Shown here piece after piece: positions 34,959-47,550 of a stretch of DNA of 64,000 bases; position 1 is the stretch's first letter, and every line of letters starts with the position of its first letter. The stretch is from Micrasema longulum (Eukaryota > Arthropoda > Insecta > Trichoptera > Brachycentridae). Below the pieces are notes generated by a model, which did no database searches, had not been told where the DNA came from, and saw only the letters and a program-made list of their open reading frames with translations. Both the position numbers and the translations under genes were made by a program. Location of the stretch: contig JAGVSM010002634.1 in assembly GCA_022494885.1 (NCBI GenBank), positions 217,628 to 281,627 of the forward strand, in the 5' to 3' direction.

Positions 34959-35510
34959 TGTAATAATTGCATTAGTTATTTAAATATAAATGAGGAGGTC
35001 AGCGCAGAAATGACGTAACCCACAAACATTTAGAACTGAGATAATTGCATTCACTGATTTACCATGTATGTAGCCCTGTGACACACTGGTAATGGTGTAA
35101 GCAGTGCCATTTATTAATGGATGGGAAAAAGTGGGTCCAATCACTTTTTATAAAATTCATGATTATGGACCCTTTGCAATTTGTGACTGCCTTAAATAAA
35201 GTAATGCATGAGTATGCATATTATACGTACGTAAAAGTATTGCTGAGAGGGGACCACTGGTTAAACCTGAGGATGTAAGATCGCTCGCCTCCTACATAAG
35301 GACGCGGAGATTTAGCAATATGAGAACACTCGCCCTCCACTCGGTAGCCAGGCTCTCTTAAGATTGATTAAGATCCTGGGCTTGGAGGTTGAGAACTAAT
35401 TTACGAGGAACCGTCACAAGAGATCTACATAGGTCGCAGTGACGTCAGGAGCTTATATAACACTGACCTCACTTTTCAGAATAAGAATATTTAATAATAA
35501 ATATGTAATT
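34959..35510. repeat. GC-richer island, possible solo LTR
   Basis: Starts tgtaataattgcat. It has a compositional island (35000-35470) rich in GA/CT words, a TATA-like cttatataacac at 35454-35465 and AATAAA-type signals soon after. That layout resembles an LTR, but I found no target-site duplication, no second LTR and no clear CA end. Confidence 0.25.
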
Positions 35511-36321
35511 ATAAATTAAGTGATGCATGCTTAAGAGTATTGCTAAATATAAAATATTGGTCTACTGTGTCAACATGTTTTTAAAAAGGAGTATTATGCA
35601 GATAAATATTATGAGTTTTCACAATAAAATTGCACATAAAGAAAAATAATTATGAAACATAATTATCATATAATATAAGAATATAAAATACATTTTCACA
35701 AATAAACAATGTTGTTAACTTAAAAACTGTTTATAAAAAAAATAACGTTATATTCAAACTGTCAATGATCTAAAAATAAACTGAAATGTAAGTAGATCCT
35801 TCTTAAAATTAGTCTAATAAAAGCATGAACATAAATAAGTCAAAATAAAACAAATATTTTTATTTTTATGTTGATAATTCAATATGAAGTACTGGGGTAA
35901 CACCAATAAAAAGTCATGCTTTAATAATCACCGTATCAAAAGAAATTAAGCAAATATTATATATCATAAAATACAACAAAAATTCTACTTCATTATGAAA
36001 TTTAAAATTTGTATTTCATATAATTAGGGTTCAAGTCATTCTCTAAACCAACTTTTATCATTTTTTTTCCAAAGAACAGCGTGTTTACATTTGTATATTC
36101 TTTTTTTATTAAAACAGTGCTAATAAAAATGTGTGTTTTTATTGATGCCAATAAAATATATAGAGTATTTACAACATGATATTAGGTAGAAACAAGATGA
36201 TTGTGTTTTCTGTAGTGTTGTTTTAACTTCATTCAATAAGGAATTTTATAGCTACCCATTAGATAGGACATAAGAGTGACATCAAGCGTAAAAATTAAAG
36301 GCATTAAAAAAAATAAAATGT

Positions 36322-36432
36322 CTCATCATAGTTTTCTTTCCACACCTAACGGTGTATAGAGAACTGCATTGACTCACCAATTGCAGCGAGGTAAGATGAT
36401 CAGTCTTACACTTTAGGTCCAGGGACTATGTA
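36322..36432 (-). mobile_element. SINE S1 copy 5, 3' half
   Basis: The reverse complement of the S1 body: 'catagtccctggacc' mirror, 'gactgatcat' mirror, 'gtgcatagg' region and the 'tgtggaaag' tail. It lies just downstream of the B4GALT7 stop and could be within its 3'UTR. Confidence 0.75.
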
Positions 36433-36486
36433 ACAAAACTAATTAAAATATATCATAATTATGTCTTATAAAATCTATTTTATGAA

Positions 36487-39400
36487 TCATGATGGTCCAT
36501 TTTTAATTTTATTTGCAGTTTTAGCATTGTCAGTCACTTGGGATGTGCAATCACACCACGGAGTCCTCTGTGGGTCACATTTTAACTTCACATTAACTAC
36601 AGTTACTGGGACACTATCTATGGTGAGATTTCGCCTGCCAATGACTTGGTAAGCAACATTATGCAGACCAGTTTCTCGGTCTCTCTTCCTCGTAGCTTCT
36701 CTTTGGTTGTAACACTTAACTGTGTCCCTCTTTCGGTGAGCCTTATCATGAATATGGCTTAAAAAAGAAAAATACATTGTAAGAATGTTATTTAAGTACC
36801 AGGGTACGTATTCTGATGGGAATTTCAAATTTATCTTAAATTTTATCTACAAAGTAAAATTAAGTTTTCTGTATGAAAAATATAATATATTTACATTTTT
36901 TTTTCTAAACATGTTCAATAATCGGTAACCGACGAAGGTACTATGAATTTTTATACAAATATATACACTTTCGTACATAAATGTTGATATTAGTTACCGT
37001 CTCAGTATATACCGATAAAGATAGCCGTTCATAATCGCAGCCCTGATCTTGTAAACGTCATATTTCAGTCTACTTAACCCTTATTTTGGCAGAACAAAAA
37101 AATTTTTTTTTGCACATTTGATGGTTGAAAAGGCTTCAGGATCCAAACATTATTTTGTTTATTACTTTTTTGTATTAATCAAAGTTTATTATGAATTGTG
37201 ATAATGCTATAAATTTCAATCATGTTTTAGTTCATGAGGAAAAATGAGATCATATGTATCCTATAGGATATATTGCCAAGAAAAGGGTTTATATTCAAAT
37301 TCGTTTGAAAATGCCCTAATATAATAAGGTGAAAAAATTGATAGATTAAAAAAAAATAGTACTAAAATCATTGTTTGATTTTATTCCGCCTTTATTCATA
37401 ATTTTCACCAGGGACAATAAAATCCGGTCACTAGTGAAAATGATAAATAAAAGTGGAATTAAACTCAGTATGTATTTTTACTATTGTAATTAAAATCCAG
37501 TCGCACTAAGAAATGTCAGTAGACAAATGATAGAATAAGGGTGGTATTACCATCCTTATTCTACTACTATGCTCAGGCGTAACTTTATACCAGGATTATA
37601 AGTAAGGACCCTCAATCTACTATGTCGTGTGGTAATTACTACAACTATAGTCCTTAAAATGTAACATGATTAGAATGACAGTTGTCAGAAAAAGTGATGA
37701 CATAACTTTGTAGTAACGTCAATGGAGCTATTTATATTGACACACGAAAAATCATTTGTTATGGCGTGTTAATTTTTTTTTTAATACAATGCTTGAAACA
37801 TAAATCAACATTTATATATAAAATTAGCTTTAAAACTAAAAGAAAACTAAAATAAACCTAATTATTAACGACTTGTCTTTGACCCGTCTCCAATGACCCG
37901 TCTTTGTCGTATTGTTAACTCAAGACAAGATCTGGACTTTTTTGGTTTGAGTTTACAACGATTTAACCGAGCACTAAATAAATAGTCCAGATCTTGTCTC
38001 GATGTCCCTTATGTTTGTCAAGGCTTCTTTTATTTTTTTTAATGTTTTAAACTATTCTTTTGTTGTAATATTTAAACTCTATAAATTGTATACATGGACA
38101 ATGTCCGTTAATAAAAAAATAAATAAAAACGACGTTCTTACAAGGTTACATCATCTTGCAAAAACGTTAGAGATGGGACAATTTGATCTGTGTAAATTGA
38201 TCGAATAAAAAAATAATGAAAAAAGTAGAAATGTCTCATTTTTTGGTGAATAATTGTGTTAAACATACTAAAATAGGCTTGTTTTTGCGTTTTTTATATC
38301 AATTTTCGGAAACAGAGTTTCATGATTGCATGAAATAACTGATAAAATCGATTTGATCAGTGATCAGTAATTTCCCATCACTAATGAAATTAGTTTGACA
38401 GCTGTCAATCTAATCAAGCTATATTTTAAGGACTAAAGGTAACTTCGAAATCAGCACTTTTTAGTTACCCACTAAAAACACATTTTTGTATCTACCTCCA
38501 TGAATGCTACAAATAGGTAAATAGTGATTAATTTCAATCATATGACGATGATTTGAATGCACAACTGTTTAAAAAATGCATTTTCAGTGGGAAACCTCAA
38601 TTGCTGATTTTGAAGATACCTAATTGCAGTAATTACCCAGCGATATGTAATTGTTTTTTTGAGTAAATATATGCACAAATATGCCATTAGTTCAATACAT
38701 ACCTAAATGTGTTGGTTGTATCTGTAAGAATATTTACAGGCCTTGTAACATTTAACTTGGCTTCTTTCAGCCTGACGTAAAACTCGTCGTCTTCTAAACC
38801 CCAGCCCCAATACTTGTTAGACATTCCATCGACCATCTCGTAGTGCTCCCGTTTCACTAGTAAAATACCGCCAACAAACGTGGGATAGTGATAACGGGGA
38901 TGCAAATCCGGACTGGCGACGTGAAATGGCCCAAACTCCGGGTAATTGTAGGATAGCTCGTTATTCATCGGCAACAGATCCACATCGTGCATCGCGATAT
39001 AATCAAAATCCGACTTGCTTTCCGTGAAACCAATATTTATCAACGAGGCTCTGTTGAACCTATACTGATCCACCTGATTAATTACGAATATGTGGTGGTC
39101 GATGTTTTGAAGTGATAGGAATTTGTCCATGTGCGGTGCGAATTCTAATAGTTCCTCGAATCGGTCTCGGAATGGAACGATAACGGCGAGCTTGTGTTTT
39201 TTCCATTTGTGATCTTTAAGGATCTTTTTAAAAGATTTCACTTCCGATGTCTTTTCGTCAACAGTGCATATGCAGCCATCTGAAAAATCTAAATTTCAGG
39301 CACTTATACATAAAATACTAATTTGTTAAAAATCTTTTTTTAAGGAAGCATTTTTTTATTTTATTAAGGGAATAACCCGCTAAGCCTCTATTTTGAGGCT

Positions 39401-39984
39401 TGTCAGCAGGTAGGATAGAGAGGATATGGAAGGAGGTAATGAAAACACCACAATACCCGGACCAATTGAGAAACAATTATTTCTTGGATATTTTTCTTGC
39501 AACTGGCGGGAATTGAACCCGCGACGCCAGTTTCACAGTTGGCCGTCTAACCAACTGCGCCACGGCGCCTGTCATGATTAGTCTTCAGTAAAGTGCTTAT
39601 AATTTACATTTTTTAGACTCTTCGATAAATTTATAACAATTCAAACAACTCATACTTTATTCATAAATTGAGATGAAAAACATATATACAATTGTTATAG
39701 TTTGGGTATCTAATCATAAAACTATGATCCAAAGTTGTAAAAACTAAATGCAGACATATTATGCGCAGAATGTAAGGCAATAGTCATCAATATTACTACA
39801 TAAGGGGGTTATATATGGGGACAACTATATATCAATTTGATCATAAGACGGGGCTAAATTTAGCAATATCTATTAAACCAGTATTACCTGATGTTAGTGG
39901 CAGGACTGCCACTAAACATGTTACTGCAAAAGAAGTTGTGATACAAACAATAAAAACCGTGGACAATCTTATTTTATAACCCAT
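36487..39984 (-). CDS. B4GALT7: Beta-1,4-galactosyltransferase 7 (xylosylprotein galactosyltransferase I)
   Basis: A Golgi type II membrane enzyme that adds the first galactose to xylose in the glycosaminoglycan linker of proteoglycans. Coding exons on the minus strand: 39888-39984, 38703-39279, 36487-36757; phases match (1, then 2), giving 314 aa (human 327). The N-terminus MGYKIRLS precedes a single hydrophobic signal anchor (about residues 9-30). Then come VIVPFRDR (about 65-72), MHDVDLLP with the metal-binding DVD (131-133), FVGGILL (166-172), [10 protein letters not shown] (about 188-197, the WGWGxEDD acceptor/catalytic motif), and the C-terminal [11 protein letters not shown] and [11 protein letters not shown] cysteines. 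The motif set and size point to B4GALT7 rather than B4GALT1-6. The start is the first ATG before the anchor. Intron 2 carries a MITE and intron 1 an S2 SINE. Divergent from HAUS6. Confidence 0.95.
37078..37134 (-). repeat. Dispersed copy of the 14.7-kb tandem unit
   Basis: Reverse complement of the block at about 14678-14745 (ccatcaaatgt..., gaagccttttcaaccatcaa), in B4GALT7 intron 2. Confidence 0.65.
37648..38435. mobile_element. TA-flanked MITE with long inverted ends (mariner/Tc1-like)
   Basis: The left end tagtccttaaaatgtaac, continuing with gattagaatgacagttgtca, is mirrored by tgacagctgtcaatctaatc and attttaaggacta at right (38394-38435). This gives about 42-bp inverted ends with few mismatches. 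The edges read TA|GTCCTT...AAGGAC|TA, as expected for TA target duplication. A second inner inverted pair lies at 37920-37938 and 37984-38002. In B4GALT7 intron 2. Confidence 0.75.
39358..39575 (-). mobile_element. tRNA-derived SINE S2 copy 2
   Basis: Minus-strand head: gccgtggcgcagttggttag (box A) and gcgggttcaattcccgcc (box B), a good tRNA-like head. The body (cttgtcagcaggtaggatag and ggatatggaaggaggtaatg on the plus strand) is shared with 29955-30150. In B4GALT7 intron 1. Confidence 0.88.
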
Positions 39985-40483
39985 TGCATTGCTGATTGTG
40001 GTTGGTTTATTGCCGAAAAACTAAACACAAGAACACTTATATATATTCATATCTAAATTTTAACTGTTGAACGGAACTAAAATATTACATTTATTGAAAT
40101 ATATTCGCGAAAATTACAGATTTTAAGGGTTATTGGTGATTGTTATTTATGACATCTGACATTTGACGACTTGTTTCTTTCTTCTTTTTATTTTGACTTG
40201 ACATGTTCATTATTGCCAGTGTTAAAAAAAAAACCTACATAATTGCGGACCTACGTAATTTAGGTAGGAAAAATCCCAATTATCATTTATTTTTTTCACT
40301 GGCAATACCTTCAACGGCTTCGTATTTTAGTTTTAAATCCTGAAATTGTCAAAAATCGTAATTTCGCAGTTATAAAAGTTGAAGTTTATTCAAAACACCA
40401 TAGTTTTATTTCCTTTTGTGCGAAAATATCGTGAGTAATGTAGTAGGTAACTGTTATTATTCAAAATCAATCCGATATTCAAT
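39985..40483. promoter_or_regulatory. Divergent promoter region between B4GALT7 and HAUS6
   Basis: The two start codons face away from each other across 499 bp, so both promoters and 5'UTRs must fit here unless upstream non-coding exons exist. I see no convincing TATA box. The arrangement suggests a shared bidirectional promoter, which is inference. Confidence 0.5.
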
Positions 40484-43400
40484 ATGGCTAGCTTAAACCA
40501 GAAGGTTTTATTAATAACCAAGCTTCATAGGGCGCTTCATCGGAATGTTTACCTCCTTGGATTACACTATCCCATGAGTAAAGATTTACTTAACCATTTC
40601 AAAGAATCTATGTTTGAGAAGCCCAATGGTGCAGCTTTTCACCATTTATCGTTTTACTTAATGTCCATAATTGATCCAAAATGTGTTGCATCTTCATCGT
40701 CGTGGGCAATGTTTGAAATTAAGATGGAAGCCAAATATCGCGTTGAATTTTTGAAATTTGTACATACAGTCTCCAACGAACACCCTGGGCATCTTTCCCA
40801 CATAGTAGCATCTTGGATTGTGAATGCTGGGGGTGTGAAAGTGACCAAACTCATGTTTGAACTATCACAAGTTGCCCTGAAGCTCCACATTCAACGCAAG
40901 AATACAAAAATGCACAATTTAAATATAAACGAAATGGATCTCGAAGAAATCGCCACAAAACAAAAAGAATTGCGAGAGAAACTTGTAAATAGAGTTACAT
41001 GGTGGCATACAACTTCAATTAACATGAAAAATATTGCTGAAATTTACCAAAGAAATTTGCCAAATGTTGAAAAAGTCAGGTCGGAAAAACAGAAGCTTTT
41101 GAACGGTGTTATGGAAAAGATTATTTCTGCTGTTGGGCCTGAAAACGTTGGCGTCGTCAAAGATTTATCAGATGTTTTTTCAACATCGGAATTCATGCAA
41201 AATTGGTATTCCTTCATTAACTGTAGAATCACAAGCACAGATAATCATTGGAAAGAAACTTCAACAAATATCCTCAGTGCTGCGAGAAAATGTAAAAACA
41301 GAAGTGAACAGCTCGTGGAAATGCACACAAACCATTTTAGTGATAAATTTTCTTTGCAATATGATAAATCTAAGGATAAGTTTGAAGTTCCTGCTGAATT
41401 TGAAAATGGATTGTCCATATCACAGAATGCCATATTGAAAAGCAATGTTCAAAATGACGTTTTGTATTTTCCAAATCTTTTAAAATCATACTGTATCATT
41501 ATTTCCAATTGTTTAAAAAGTTTTGCACCCAGTGATTCAACTGCTTATTTACAAAACGCATTGGATGAAAAGAAAACTCTTGTCATGTTTATTAAGCAAC
41601 AATCTAAAGAGCTGATTACAGAAGCTTCTAAATTTCACAACCAGTTAAAGGTAAGACTATGAATACTTGCTAAGTTTATTTTACATGTATTAAGTACCAA
41701 CGTATAACTTTTCTTACTATCAGTACTAATTATAATTTATCTAAAGTTAAACCAATGATATATGTTAGTGATGCAACGGTAGTGTCATAACAGAAGCAAA
41801 AACATAAACAGATGTAGAGAGTTAATTTTAGCGGAAGTAGAAATGGATACGGAAGTGTAAATACTATGAAAAAAAATACATTAAAAAAAAACAATTTTTA
41901 ATGAAATTAATATTCAAAATTAAGTAGGGGTAAGTTGTATATTATGAAAAGTAGTAAAGCCACTTTTACACCTAACAATCTGTTCCTGTGTTCTTCATAT
42001 GTAAGACCAGTTCCGCTACATAATTACTCACTGGCGACACTGCTGGAAGGAGCTGATAAGTATTGGCGCACTAATGGCAAAAGATTAGTATATTTGTATG
42101 AATTTAATTTCCGCCACATAAGGGGATCCTCATGTAAAGGCAATCATTTATCTTTTTTGTTCTCCTGAAGTTGTGACTGTGTCTCCAAAAATAGATTGTC
42201 ATTCTCGTTATTTGTAATCGAGTCTTGTTGGTCTTCATTAATACTTAACATGGATTCTAACATTTGTAAAGATGAATTCATCCTTTATGATGATGTGGGT
42301 TGAACTTCATTCTCAATATGAGATCGGCACATAGTTTACATCTGGCCGTTAGATTGTCTATTTCAACAAAATCGTTCCAAACATGACTTATTTTTGGTTT
42401 CATAATTGCACTTACGTTACACACACTACACAAATTAATTACTAAAACAAACAAGAACAGAAAATATTAACAACTTACACTCATGTCACGGCGTATAGTG
42501 AAGTAAAAAAATGTATGTAAACCGCTTTGCGCCGAAAGCACGCGCCCTATGCGCTCGGGGTTGGCTGGAAAGCCTGGAACACTCTTGCTGCGCGTAAAGT
42601 TCTGTTCAAACTTCCGTTATAAAAGTTGCGGAAACAAACAGAAACGGACGTCAAAAACCACGCAGAACTTCCGCAGTTGCGGAAGCAGAAGCAGAGGTCT
42701 ATTACATCACTAATCTATGCATTTATTTGTGAAGTTCTCTTAAGCAAATTTCTTTTTATTATTTTTATCCGCACCGTATTGATAGTTTGTTCACAAAGAC
42801 AGGAGCCAGATAAGCAGACAGACGAGCAGACAATTACAAACGCTATCGTTATGGGTATATATCGAGACGGTATAATTCTATGCTCTCGGACGCTCTACCG
42901 ACATATTTTCAGTAAGATGTGGCTATCGATAGAAATGGTAATATTTATTTTTCATAGTGGTCACATTTTTTTGTAAGTGTTGCCGTTGCACCTTACGGCT
43001 CATGCACATGTTATTTCAAACATCAAATGATCTGACGCATATGCTGTAACTACTTTGAATTTTCAAATCTTAACCGCTGCATGGTTCGGCCAACGGTCTT
43101 AACTCCCTGCTCGGTGTTAAATTAAAATGTATATATTTCTCATTCGTATTTCAAATATGCTACTGTGATTAAAAGGACCCACCCCAAAACGATTAAAATA
43201 AATCGCAATTAAGTAAATCAGAGTGCTCGCGTGAACAAGATTTTTATCATTTCCGGTGTGTAGATGTGTACCAAAATGCGAAGATGCAGGGTTGACAGTG
43301 TATCTTCGTAATTGCTAGGGAGAATTTATCTTCAACTAGCCGCCAAAGTGAAAGTATGGCTTCTATATCGTCAAACGAGTCAATCACACAACAGAAGAAA

Positions 43401-44712
43401 GTACTACAGCAATATTACAAATCTTTATGTAAAATAGCAATAATTCAATCAAAAATGCCTCGTATTTGTTTTATAAAATTTAATATTATTTGATATTAGA
43501 ACCATGCCTTATTGATGACATATTTTTTTTTCATTTCAGGATGCAATGGATGTAGAACAGTATACTTGCTCGAGTATAGAGTCTCCTTCCGGAGTATATG
43601 ATGTGTTTAATATTCCATCTCTGAATCTCCAGACGAAATCTGAAGAGGACGTATCAGACTACTGGTGTAACTGCATGGAAAAGTTCAAATTAGCCGAGTT
43701 CAAACATCCGTACAAAGGCAATAACATCCCCTACATAATGCAGCAGGAGAACGTCCAACAACTGACCACCCAATTCAACAAAACCGTATTAGACGATACA
43801 AGAATATCATGCAAAGAATCAGTGCTCAAGGTGAATAAAAAGCCAGATTATATGAGGAATATTGAAGAACTAAAGAGAAACATGGAAATAATATACGATG
43901 TAGGAAACAAAACTACTTTAAACCCACTCAATGTGACAACGATGAGTCGGTTTGGCACAGAAAGAAAACCAGCCCCGATTCCGTCAAAATACATCAGAAG
44001 TTTGCTAACAACAACCAAGAAAAAGTCTACAACCGCTCCCAAACAACCAAAGTTAAAGCTCAATGATTGCTCCTTCCGCAAGACTTGGGGTAATTTATTT
44101 AACGAGAGTACGAATGATGCGTCCATTTTGCACAAAGCGCAATCGTCTCCAAATTTATACGTAAAAGAGTCTAGTGAAAATAAGAAACGAAGAGAGAGAA
44201 TCGACCGCCCGGTGTCTGTCAACTTACACGAACGAATATCAGGCATAAAAGAAATCGATTACTCTAGTTTCTTGTCAGAATTAGGTTCCACTCCTAATCT
44301 ATCAAGCTCCTCTCAAAAAGAAAACATCCCGAGTAATAACCAATTAGTTCTGACGGATACTGTTTCAAGTATAAATAAAATCGAGATAGGTGACAGTGAT
44401 TTCAAAAAACCCACCTACACACCGCCAAATCAAAAAATCCCGAGCCCCAATCGAAGGAAATCAATAGACTCTCTTATCGATACTTACAAAAAATTCAAAC
44501 AGTCACGCGGTATCGGAGCTTCTGAGAAAAAAAATGCTGAACCCAGTAAAGACACTGGAGATTCTTTTTTAGAGAGACTTGACATCGGCGATAGTAAGAA
44601 TTCATCTAAATCTATACCCAGAAAAGATGATTCGCATTTTTTATCATCGGTCCCAGATCTTCTTAGTCCCAGTATAGACTTTCAAATTAGAAATAATGCT
44701 GACAAGAATTAA
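40484..44712 (+). CDS. HAUS6: HAUS augmin-like complex subunit 6
   Basis: A subunit of augmin, which docks gamma-tubulin ring complex onto spindle microtubules for branching nucleation. Exon 1 (40484-41650, 389 codons, phase 0) joins exon 2 (43540-44712) to give 779 aa (human 955). The N-terminal part has the HAUS6_N layout: HRNVYLLGLHYP near residues 17-28, FHHLSFYLMSIID (about 51-63) and FLKFVHTVSNEHPGHLSHIV (about 89-108). A charged helical region (about 148-215, EEIATKQKELREKL) looks coiled-coil. The C-terminal exon is hydrophilic, Ser/Lys/Asn-rich and apparently disordered, with SP sites. Between the exons an open stretch at 43299-43400 (102 nt, 34 codons) would keep the frame if spliced in, but its acceptor is poor. 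The intron hosts a deleted hAT element. Confidence 0.9.
41766..42712 (-). mobile_element. Internally deleted hAT transposon
   Basis: The minus strand encodes, from a start near 42402, MKPKISHVWNDFVEIDNLTA then RCKLCADLILRMKF: a BED zinc finger with its CxxC. The frame ends at a stop near 42285. Further on, LNSYKYTNLLPLVRQYLSAP, SSSVASE and TYEEHRNRL form the hAT C-terminal dimerization domain, interrupted by a stop. The RNase-H catalytic part between them is gone. Ends tagtgatgcaa / ttacatcacta are inverted. Flanks atatatgt and atctatgc may be a diverged 8-bp target duplication. Inside the HAUS6 intron. Confidence 0.8.
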
Positions 44713-47550
44713 TGCATGGCAATTATTGCGATTGAATATTGAATCGTAATGAAGCTGCATTCTCATAAGAGCTATAATTTTAAAATATTCTTAACCTGCC
44801 CAAATAATTCCATAGCAATGTTTCTCCCATGCTGTATCCCTTTCGCTAATTCCATACATACATTGCAGACAAAAATTCCTTGGTCATCAGATAACCCATT
44901 AGAATTAGTATCACAATGCCGAACACAGTAATACATGCAATGTACAGTTTGGAATATAAGCCTATACATCTTTAAATATTAATAATTTTTGTACAAAGTA
45001 TCAATTGATTGTATCAAAATTACTAACTTTGGAGTTTTATTAAGAAATATTAACAACACAAATATTAATGTGCTATCTATAAATGTGCTATGCGTGTATT
45101 ATGTTTAGCATTATCGATGACATATAATTAAATAAGCACCTCACAAGCGCTATGTCAATGGTATTTCAATTCGTTGGTAATTGACTTCCCTGCCTTCGTA
45201 CGCTAATGGACTTTCCGTGTGATCAGAAAATGTTTCAATTGCTCTGCAACTAAAGAACAAAACATATATGAGGCTAAAACAATGATGGCGTTATCCATTT
45301 TTTTTTCGATTTTATTAATGTGCAATAAATATTTTATTCAGGACTTTTACCCAGACTGCAATGATAATTGATTATTGTTGCTAGAAGTTCTAAATCTGTA
45401 AATTAATGACTTAAATAAAATTTAGATGGATGATGCCATTTTTGTTCTTCAATGTTGGATACTGCCAGGTTAACGCTGGTTTTTTTTAGGCAAAACAAGT
45501 AAAACTTAGAATGAAAATACTGAATTATATTGAAAGGAGAGTGAGTGCTGGAAACTGGGTGAACACATATTATGTAGATATTTATAAAGTTGTATGGACA
45601 GGTTCGTGTATAATTGAGGTGTTAAGATACTTTTAATATTAATATTTGTAAAAATATAGATATTTTTCATTGACCAAAATTCAATTCCAAATTCTTATAC
45701 ATAGTCAAGTAAGATTAAGATGCTATTTGTGTCAATTGAAATGTTTTAATATCTAAAAAATATATTCAGCTTAATGGGACTGATGGACAGTTTAAAGGAA
45801 ACCTTCTTTCAATAATTTTTATTGCTGGTATAGAAAATAAAGAGTTAATTTTTTTAATATATATTCAATGGCTTAACACACGGGCACAGCCTAAAAAGCC
45901 ATCAGAAGTTAGTGAATGTATAAAGAAATACATAAATGTAATTCGAAACTAATAAATAAATAAATGTGAAATCAAGTCTTCTGTTCTACTAAATGAAATA
46001 TACAGTAATTTTATTTTTGTTTAATACATACTTTGCATGAAAAATATATTACTCACATATTCCCAAAATTAGTTTTAAATAAAATTTATAAATAAAAAAG
46101 ATTTAAGACTGAATTATAATAAATTTAACTTATTGTGTTGCAATATTATGGATTAAAAGCTTTTTATGTATCATGTTACCCACTGGTATATAACCATTAG
46201 CCTACTTACTAATGGTTTTTTTAGCTTTATTTTATAAGTAAATAAATATTTTTCAATAAATTATTTTAATTATTGTGTTATTAAACTTTGAAATTCATGA
46301 CTTATGTTTTAAAATGAAAATATTCAATAAATATTGTCGGTATACTGGTAAACACTCAAAAACAGTTATACTCCAAAGTTTTTAATGTGCGGCCTGAAAC
46401 ACATTCACACACACTCAGGAACATGATTTTTTTAAATCTTGTATTCTAAGATTGGAAATCCGCAAACAATCATCGCTCGCTGCGAACTGACTGGAATTGA
46501 CGCCAGCTGGACTTACCTACACTTCCCAAGCCTCGTGCTTAACTCTGGTATTGTACTCGTAATGTTTTTTAAAATTTATTTAACACTTGTTGTTTCAAAT
46601 CACTTAAACGAGTTTAAAAGGGAAACTCTTAGATTAAAATAGTAAAAAAAAATCTTGAAACTACCTTAGTTCCTTCAGATGTTTCAGTGAATGAGATTTC
46701 GAAAAAATATCTAGTAAATGGAATTCATGGTTTTAACTAGAAAACATTAAAAAAAAAACTAGTGGTTTAATAAACTAAACCTCGAATGATTGAGAGACTT
46801 TTATCAGTTGATAAAGCTAAAAAATGACAGAACTGGATTAATAACTTGTTTTCTCAAATTTTGTCATTCAGAGGGTTTTACCAGTGTACTGACAATATAA
46901 AATATGCATAAATTTTTGTATTTTCATCTGATGAGGACCCCAAACTTGTGTCAAAATTGGAAACAAACTTGTCTGTGTTCTAAAAAATATATTTATAATA
47001 TTGAATATTTACTGTGCCACTCCAAAAAGTTGAATGATTAGTTTAAAATGGAATGTTTTGATTATTTGGAGTGAACTCATTTTATTTTTTGAACTGTTTT
47101 TCTGGATTTAACACAATTCTTTGATTCAAACTTCCTTGATCTATGTATATATGAATACCAGAAACTTAAAAGGCTCTATGTGCCATGGACAAAAAAGGAA
47201 AGCAGACGGGAAATTAAAAATACACATAATAATTCAAAGAAAACATTATTTTATTTTTATGCCAAATCAACAAAAGAGCATATTTTAATGTAGTTTAGTA
47301 AAAAATATATAAAAAAGACATATTAAACTAAGTATAAAATCAAAAAAACAAATAATTTAAAAGAAAGTCTCATGTACCGTTGTTAGTTTCTTTTAAAAGG
47401 GCCAAAGTGCCCTGCTCTCTAAAGCAATAAAGGTGTTAGTGCCTTAGTGAGAATAAAGAAATAGGTACATCCACTGTTTCATCTATCTATAATAGTGATG
47501 TGACGACGATGAAAATTCCCATGGTATTTATAATTCAGTATAATTACTAT
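44713..47550. other. HAUS6 3'UTR and intergenic DNA
   Basis: HAUS6 polyadenylation candidates AATAAA lie at 45324-45329 and 45414-45419. The rest is AT-rich with no recognised gene. The open frame at 46439-46642 has no motif I recognise. Confidence 0.4.
45414..45419 (+). terminator. Candidate HAUS6 polyadenylation signal
   Basis: AATAAA about 700 nt after the stop. An alternative lies at 45324. Confidence 0.35.

Noticed and set aside
34959..35510. LTR retrotransposon
   Set aside because: It has an LTR-like start and TATA-like word but no second LTR, no primer-binding site, no target duplication and no gag/pol. Kept only as a low-confidence repeat.
42626..42976. Plus-strand open frame of 116 residues
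   Set aside because: It spans the end of the hAT element and HAUS6 intron DNA and has no motif, splice context or family likeness.
43848..44246. Minus-strand open frame of 132 residues
   Set aside because: Antisense shadow of HAUS6 exon 2, with no motif of its own.
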